Assembly: GCA_002366545.1 (NCBI GenBank)
Contig: DFBH01000005.1
Location: forward strand, 1-27,381
DNA from: Candidatus Oleimmundimicrobium americanum
GTDB lineage: Bacteria; Actinomycetota; Aquicultoria; UBA3085; Oleimmundimicrobiaceae
Direction of reading: 5' to 3'
DNA length: 27,381 nt
Shown: piece by piece, positions 23,221 to 27,381 of the stretch
Layout of the letters: every line of letters starts with the position of its first letter
How positions within the stretch are numbered: the stretch's first letter is position 1
Translations under genes and position numbers: made by a program
The notes under the pieces: model-generated
What the model saw: the letters and a program-made list of their open reading frames with translations, nothing else
Database searches by the model: none
What the model was told of the DNA's origin: nothing

Positions 23221-24066
23221 TTATATACGTCTAGCTCTGCGGACCATTTCGATACCACCCGCGACCAATGTCAATCCAAACGCAAACAAACAGTAACCTG
23301 TGTAAGGCAAGACAGGTGGAAGCCCGGAATCGGACGTATAAGGAAGAACTCCCCTTGTTGGGTCAGGGGTATATGGTAGAACTGCAGAAAGCAAGCCGAA
23401 GTTAACAACGCTATCAACACCTGCAATTACATCTTTTGAAATTACTACAGGAGACGTTGGATCATATGGGTCAGGATAAATTGTCAAAGTAACAGTGTAT
23501 ACTCCTGGTGTTAAACCATTAAATGAATATGCTCCATTTTTACCTGTGGTTATTGAATCTAAAACAACCCCATTTTGACTTAACTCAACAACTGAATTGC
23601 TAATCCTATGTGTCTCATTTATATCAAGAACACCGTCGCCATTGAAATCCAAGAACACAACCCCACGAATGGAGGATATCTCTACTACGGAAGTCAGAGG
23701 GTTATCTGGTGTTGGTTTATCTGGTAGTGAGCATTTCTGCTCTGTATTACAGTTACAACAGCAACTTACATCACAACAACAATCACCGGTTGTGTCATTC
23801 TCAAGCCCTTCTTCGCATCCACATCCGGTTTCTTCTGGTTCAATGGTTAAACATGGTTTTTGCTCTTCTGATTTTTCTGGCTCACAACATCCTGAGTTAC
23901 AAGGTGTATCTTCTGGCTCACAACATCCCGAGTTACAACAATCACTACCACCCGGGGACCTTGCTCCCGATGTTGTTGATTTTGCATACCCATTAGTTCC
24001 AAATAACAACATGAAAGTAAGAAATAAAATGGTCAAAACCGCAAGTTTTTTTCTCATCTCTTTCAC
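23221..24066 (-). CDS. cysteine-rich LPYTG cell-wall-anchored surface protein with SdrD-B-like domain
   Basis: A predicted sortase substrate of 281 residues from GTG 24066 (ATG 24057 is an alternative with GGGAG upstream; numbering here is from GTG). It has a signal peptide (1-28), an acidic segment (41-112) with 18 cysteines including two copies of CNSGCCEPE, an SdrD-B/prealbumin-like beta domain (about 132-225) with the calcium-loop-like FNGDGVLDINE, and a sorting signal: LPYTG (253-257), a hydrophobic segment and the tail RRARRI. LPYT also occurs at 230 and 241 (LPYTP, LPYTS). LPPV directly precedes the sorting motif. The sortase gene follows on the same strand. The function of the cysteine segment is unknown; metal binding or disulfide bonding is a guess. 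Confidence 0.88.
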   Translation of the reverse strand: MKEMRKKLAVLTILFLTFMLLFGTNGYAKSTTSGARSPGGSDCCNSGCCEPEDTPCNSGCCEPEKSEEQKPCLTIEPEETGCGCEEGLENDTTGDCCCDVSCCCNCNTEQKCSLPDKPTPDNPLTSVVEISSIRGVVFLDFNGDGVLDINETHRISNSVVELSQNGVVLDSITTGKNGAYSFNGLTPGVYTVTLTIYPDPYDPTSPVVISKDVIAGVDSVVNFGLLSAVLPYTPDPTRGVLPYTSDSGLPPVLPYTGYCLFAFGLTLVAGGIEMVRRARRI

Positions 24067-24536
24067 TCCCTTTCCCCTCTATCTTCCCTATTAAGTCCTT
24101 TTCTCCTTCTTCTTCATTTAGCATTAAGTGTTCTTATTTTTTACCAATTTATATCACTCACTATTAATATATACTAAAAAAAGAATTTTTACCCTATCCT
24201 CAAGATGTGTTTCAATAAGCCAAAAGTTCAATTTTTGAATTATACTTTTTGAGCATACCGAGGATAGCCGATGGTTCGTTCACTATCGTTCGCTCGATAG
24301 CTTATGGCTGATAACATATGGCAGTTGCTTGCCCGCCGCTGGCGGGGCTGATAGTTAGGGTATAGGGTTAAGGGGAGCTGGCGACATAGCGACTTAGAAA
24401 CCAAGTAGCCTCGTAGCCAAGAAACTAAGGAACCGGATGACTACTCCCAACTACCCACTAACAAACTACCAACTAAGATTTGGAGGTAATAAACAAATTC
24501 TTGTAGAATATAAATATATCTTTAAAAGGAGAAAAA
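24067..24536. other. 470-nt divergent intergenic region
   Basis: This separates the minus-strand LPYTG gene from the plus-strand lipoprotein gene, so both promoters should lie here, though none is convincing. Positions 24120-24200 are very AT-rich. Then come a hairpin CTATCG/CGATAG (about 24280-24300), a hairpin CCCGCC-GCT-GGCGGG (24332-24346), and a word-like stretch with GGGTATAGGGT (24358-24368) and repeated ACTA/CCAA words (24390-24480). Confidence 0.5.
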
Positions 24537-25229
24537 ATGCTCAAAAAAATTTTACCTGTTCTAATAATATCGATTCTCATACCCAGCTTCATGATTTTAA
24601 ATATCGGTTGTAGCAACCAAGAAACCGGTGCACAAAATGTTGTTCTTTACGGAATCATCAACGAGAATGCGCCCTTCCCTCAAACCATAAAAGATGCAAT
24701 CATAACCATCGGTAAACAGAGCGTAAAAACCGATGAGCAAGGCAACTATAAAGTTGAGGGATTGACAAGCGGCTCTTATAAAATCCAAGTCGAGGCATTA
24801 AACCACGAAGTGTACGAAAAGACAATCAAACTATCGGAAGGAAAAAATAAAGCCGATATCCCACTTTCCCTAACTCCGGATGAAACTATGAGAAGATTGC
24901 TTGAAATTCAAAAAGCAGGTGAGTATGAGAAAGGATACGAGTACCTGCATCCAGATGAAAAGGAGAGCATCTCTAAGGATGAATATATTGCTAAGATGAA
25001 AAAAAACTATGAAGAGCAGGGTGTAAAAATTATAGATTTTGAAATAAAGCCCGCAAAGATGCTCGATAAATGGACAGACCCCGAATCAAAAAGAGTCTAT
25101 CCCAATACAGCAGAGATGGAAACTTCTATATTGGTCGAGATTAAAAAGCCAAACAAGTCTGAGAGATATCAAATTAATTGGAACACACACCTCGTGAAGG
25201 TAGAAAATCAATGGAAGGGATTCTCGTAA
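24537..25229 (+). CDS. lipoprotein with carboxypeptidase-regulatory-like domain
   Basis: The 230-residue protein starts with a hydrophobic signal (KKILPVLIISILIPSFMIL) and a possible lipobox ending in NIGC, with Cys25 as the lipid site; the -3 residue is not the usual Leu. Residues 35-115 look like a CarboxypepD_reg/transthyretin-like beta domain (VKTDEQGNYKVEGLTSGSYK with the typical D-GNY-V-GL--G-Y pattern). Residues 117-230 form an alpha-beta domain resembling NTF2-like lipoprotein domains (WKGFS ending). No catalytic residues are visible. ATG 24537 is preceded by AAAGGAG. It is divergent from the LPYTG gene, so it may belong to the same surface region, but a shared function is not shown. 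Confidence 0.8.
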   Translation: MLKKILPVLIISILIPSFMILNIGCSNQETGAQNVVLYGIINENAPFPQTIKDAIITIGKQSVKTDEQGNYKVEGLTSGSYKIQVEALNHEVYEKTIKLSEGKNKADIPLSLTPDETMRRLLEIQKAGEYEKGYEYLHPDEKESISKDEYIAKMKKNYEEQGVKIIDFEIKPAKMLDKWTDPESKRVYPNTAEMETSILVEIKKPNKSERYQINWNTHLVKVENQWKGFS

Positions 25230-25271
25230 AACATCACCTATCTTATAAGAAACAGTAACGAGGATGCTTAA

Positions 25272-25345
25272 TTGGAAATTGTAAGTTGAAGACTCAAGGC
25301 TTCAAAATGTTTTCAAATTTGCACTTTACAATTTTCATTTTCCAA
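25272..25345. repeat. imperfect AT-rich inverted repeat
   Basis: TTGGAAATTGTAA at 25272-25284 faces TTTACAATTTTCATTTTCCAA ending at 25345, with CTTCAAAATG/TTTTCAAATT words between. It lies about 40 nt after the lipoprotein stop and may fold, but it lacks a T-run typical of a terminator. Confidence 0.4.
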
Positions 25346-25367
25346 TGGAGCGTTAGCGACCAGGTGA

Positions 25368-25482
25368 GATTGCCACGCCCTTCGGACTCCTAAGTAACAA
25401 GCTCACCACTCTCCATACCAAAACCTTGTTTCTTTCTTAAATCACCCCAGTTAGACTGGGGTGGGGTGCTCGCAATGACGAA
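25368..25482. repeat. GATTGCCACG...CGCAATGACG dispersed-repeat block
   Basis: The block opens with GATTGCCACG (25368) and ends with CTCGCAATGACGAAC (25469-25482); these words commonly bound a widespread bacterial intergenic repeat. Inside is a 9-bp hairpin CACCCCAGT-TAG-ACTGGGGTG (25443-25463). Further GATTGCCAC words occur at 25694 and at 21221, in front of the riboswitch promoter. Confidence 0.5.
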
Positions 25483-25506
25483 CCTATAAGCCATATCATT
25501 TAAATA

Positions 25507-25591
25507 CAGACTCCAGCTGCCAGACGCCAGTCTCCAGGAAAATCATTAAAAACAGCTTCCAGCCACCAGTCTCCAGCCGTTAGCCTTCAGG
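25507..25591. repeat. CCAG-word low-complexity repeat
   Basis: CAGTCTCCAG, CAGACTCCAG and CAGCTTCCAG occur as degenerate near-tandem words (25507-25539 and 25553-25591), each block ending in CAGGAAAA. No frame is coding-like. Confidence 0.55.
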
Positions 25592-25650
25592 AAAAAAATA
25601 AAAGCTTTCATTGATTTTAGTTTTTAAAAACCCGGGTGGGTTGTTTGTTT

Positions 25651-25686
25651 CACCCTCCCCCCGCCCTTCCCATCGAGGGAGGGGTG
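25651..25686. repeat. hairpin CACCCTCCC/GGGAGGGGTG
   Basis: CACCCTCCC at 25651-25659 pairs with GGGAGGGGTG at 25677-25686 with one bulged base. It is in the non-coding block between the lipoprotein and the acidic repeat protein. Confidence 0.5.
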
Positions 25687-25736
25687 AGAACGAGATTGCC
25701 ACGCTTCCTGCCATATCATTTTTAGGCGGAGAAATA

Positions 25737-25875
25737 GGTTGTTCAGGAAATAAGCCGAAGCTGTTTGAGTTGGGCTTATATCCGTCTTACAACTTAGTTG
25801 GAAGCTTTGGCTTATAAAAAGCCAAAGGGAAGGATATAGTTTAGCCTAACGAGTTCTGCAAGCGCCTGAACAACC
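25737..25875. repeat. nested palindromic (MITE- or RNA-like) element
   Basis: A perfect 11-bp inverted repeat, GGTTGTTCAGG (25737-25747) and CCTGAACAACC (25865-25875), bounds the element. Inside, GGCT/AGCC and ATATCC/GGATAT arms pair (about 25772-25782 with 25831-25846), and a perfect 9-bp hairpin CTTTGGCTT/AAGCCAAAG (25805-25827) sits near the middle. The arms are nested, so the whole can fold into one branched structure. No transposase or coding frame is associated. Confidence 0.5.
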
Positions 25876-25920
25876 ATACATTTTGGAGCCGTAAAAAAAT
25901 GATCGGCCGCCCTTCTTTTG

Positions 25921-25952
25921 CTTCGTTTTCTTGGGCGAACAAGAAAACGAAG
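25921..25952. repeat. 12-bp perfect inverted repeat
   Basis: CTTCGTTTTCTT at 25921-25932 and AAGAAAACGAAG at 25941-25952 with loop GGGCGAAC. It belongs to the same non-coding repeat-rich block. Nothing else is recognised from here to 26076. Confidence 0.55.
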
Positions 25953-26076
25953 GAGAATAAAGTTTCGCAATGAGAAAATCGACTGAGTAGGCACGCGCAA
26001 TCCGGAGCTGTTGCCCGACCCACAAAAAAATATTCTTTGGGCGAGTAAGAAAATTAAACCGGTGGTTTATGACGTT

Positions 26077-26114
26077 ATTGAAAAGGGAGAGATTCTCATC
26101 TCTCCCTTTTCAAT
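26077..26114 (-). terminator. strong hairpin after the acidic repeat protein
   Basis: A perfect 16-bp stem: 26077-26092 with 26099-26114, loop TTCTCA. It begins 44 nt beyond the stop codon of the minus-strand gene at 26158. There is no long T-run after it on either strand apart from the T-rich arms, so it may act as a terminator or mRNA 3'-end stabiliser. Confidence 0.55.
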
Positions 26115-26157
26115 ATTTTAAAACTTCTGTTACCTTCAACTGGATCTTAAAACTTGC

Positions 26158-27381
26158 CTATCCATCAGATAAACTATCTTTACGGTCACATGTGGGAGAA
26201 TCATCGTTTTCTTCTGAATTCTCTTCTGAGCTACCTTCGTCTTCATTTGAGCATTCATTTTCAGAAGAGCAAAAAGAGCTGGCTCCCACCATAGACATCT
26301 CACCGTCCTCTATTAACTCTTCTTGCACCTCAATATCTTCTTCGCCACCAGCGCAACCGCCGCTTCCCTCTCCATTCTTTGAACAATAATCTTCAACGAC
26401 CACATCTTCGGTATTCACATTATCTTGTCCTTCTTCTTCAAGATTCAAGTTCTCGGTCATATTTACAGAAGCTTCGCCTTCATCAGAAACATCAAAAAAT
26501 AATTCTTCTTCAAGCGCATCTAAAGAATTTTCACATCCTTCATTCTGAGAAGCTTCTTCGCAACAAACATCCTCAGGAGATATTTCATCACAGCAATCTT
26601 CGCAATTACAATCTTCTCCATTGGTCACGACTGCCTCAGAAACACTTTCCATCTCCGTTTCGGAAACTTCTCCTTCAGCTTCCGCATCGCCAGTAACAGC
26701 AGAAGAGACACCGGTAACAATCTCCTCAGAGTTGCAATCATCCGGACAACCTGCAACCAAGCCAACTGCCGTTCCGTCACCGCTTTCAGCTTCAGCAGAA
26801 CCATCATTTTCAACTTCTACTTCAATTACGCTTACGCTACATGCTTTTGCTGAATCACCCTCACAATCACCATCCTCACAATCATCGCATCCATCACAAC
26901 AACATTCATCATCGCATTCTTCACATTCCATTTCTTCTAAATACAAATCTACACAAGCCAATGAATCGACCTCGATACTTATGGTAGCGGAATTTCCTAA
27001 AGCAACGGCCTCACCGGTTGCAACATCAGCGGAACCATACAAAGCTGCGATACAATCGTAAACTATATCGATTGCAATATTCGAAATAAGCCCATCTCCC
27101 TGGATATCACCAAGGATACTTAAAATCAATTCGTTGTTGATAAGATTTTGGGCAAGAACTCCGATGGCCAAGGCATCTCCACTCTCGGCATTTGCATTAC
27201 CGTTGTTCTCAGCATCGATACCGACTAAACTTGCGCTTCCGGCACACGTATCACCACAGCATCCTTCACCCTCTCCACCTTCCACTTGAGTACAGGCGGT
27301 TGAGTTAGATTCTATGTCAGTTAAGGAGGAGTTTCCGATTGCCGCGGCATCGCCGGTTTGAGCATTGGCGTTACCCACTAA
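26158..27381 (-). CDS. partial acidic cysteine-rich repeat protein (N-terminus outside window)
   Basis: The frame is open through the right edge, so only the last 407 or so codons are seen and the start is missing. At least four to five copies of an alternating motif like NGNANAxSGDAxAIG occur (GNANAQTGDAAAIG, GNANAESGDALAIG, GSADVATGEAVALG, GSAEAESGDGTAVG and a weaker SAVTGDAEAEG), a pattern suggestive of stacked beta-strands. Between them lie Cys/Asp/Glu clusters such as ECEECDDECCCDGCDDCEDG and CNCEDCCDE. The last 120 residues are almost purely acidic and Ser/Asn-rich. No LPXTG or membrane helix closes it. It is probably secreted, but that cannot be seen. I do not recognise a characterised family. 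It shares cysteine richness with the LPYTG protein at 23221. Confidence 0.75.
   Translation of the reverse strand, partial: LVGNANAQTGDAAAIGNSSLTDIESNSTACTQVEGGEGEGCCGDTCAGSASLVGIDAENNGNANAESGDALAIGVLAQNLINNELILSILGDIQGDGLISNIAIDIVYDCIAALYGSADVATGEAVALGNSATISIEVDSLACVDLYLEEMECEECDDECCCDGCDDCEDGDCEGDSAKACSVSVIEVEVENDGSAEAESGDGTAVGLVAGCPDDCNSEEIVTGVSSAVTGDAEAEGEVSETEMESVSEAVVTNGEDCNCEDCCDEISPEDVCCEEASQNEGCENSLDALEEELFFDVSDEGEASVNMTENLNLEEEGQDNVNTEDVVVEDYCSKNGEGSGGCAGGEEDIEVQEELIEDGEMSMVGASSFCSSENECSNEDEGSSEENSEENDDSPTCDRKDSLSDG

Noticed and set aside
23597..24094. Long plus-strand frame of 165 codons opposite the LPYTG gene
   Set aside because: It is Ser/Gln/His-rich, the mirror of the Cys/Glu-rich minus-strand codons, while the minus-strand reading has a signal peptide, a beta domain and a sorting signal.
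25507..25591. Possible CRISPR array in the CCAG repeats
   Set aside because: The repeats are short, degenerate and directly adjacent with no regular spacers, and no cas gene is nearby.
25769..25856. GTTGGGC and GCCTAAC look like integron attC core sites
   Set aside because: The order is inside-out: attC needs RYYYAAC first and GTTRRRY last, and here it is reversed on both strands. No integrase or cassette gene is present.
25611..26023. Short open frames of 60-68 codons in the non-coding block
   Set aside because: They overlap palindromes and low-complexity words, lack Shine-Dalgarno sites and show no recognisable protein features.
26379..27061. Plus-strand frames opposite the acidic repeat protein
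   Set aside because: Their Ser/Pro/Thr-rich composition is what the reverse complement of Asp/Glu/Cys/Gly codons gives; no start context or domain is seen.

Overview
This AT-rich window is most of one minus-strand division and cell-wall (dcw) cluster, followed by an accessory cell-surface region. Read in transcription order, right to left, the cluster is mraZ, rsmH, ftsL, ftsI, murE, murF, mraY, murD, ftsW, murG, murC, murB, ftsQ, ftsZ, pgeF, yggS, sepF, proC, yggT, divIVA and yggU, with an IS200/IS605-type insertion just beyond its end. The host looks like a monoderm bacterium. SepF, YggT and DivIVA are present, ftsA is missing between ftsQ and ftsZ, MurE carries the meso-diaminopimelate motif DNPR, and the sortase has the GHRTTYG signature typical of actinobacterial class E enzymes. 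I infer a low-GC, deep-branching actinobacterial lineage. A clostridial-type Firmicute is the main alternative.

Positions 1-740 hold the insertion element and the end of the dcw transcript. Positions 739-20974 are the dcw cluster. Genes are packed with 4-26 nt overlaps or short gaps, and the larger gaps are murG/murC (176 nt), ftsQ/ftsZ (124 nt), ftsL/ftsI (114 nt) and mraZ/rsmH (175 nt, with what looks like a decayed copy of the rsmH 5' end). Upstream of mraZ are three 10-bp-spaced TGGAA repeats that look like its own operator. Together the genes build lipid II (murB-F, mraY, murG), polymerise and cross-link it at the septum (ftsW, ftsI), and assemble the divisome (ftsL, ftsQ, ftsZ, sepF, divIVA).

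Positions 21272-24066 contain the most interesting locus. A promoter-like sequence, a clear class I cyclic-di-GMP riboswitch and a strong intrinsic terminator precede a secreted protein with a C-terminal HExxH (zinc-metallopeptidase-like) domain. Convergent to it lie a sortase and, upstream of the sortase, its likely substrate: a cysteine-rich surface protein ending in LPYTG. The riboswitch folds suggest an OFF switch. The layout recalls C. difficile, where a c-di-GMP-repressed secreted metalloprotease releases sortase-anchored adhesins, although the protease domain here is different.

Positions 24067-27381 contain a plus-strand lipoprotein, about 0.9 kb of non-coding DNA full of palindromes and dispersed short repeats, and the 3' part of a large, very acidic, cysteine-rich repeat protein that runs off the right edge. 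I saw no tRNA, rRNA or CRISPR array.
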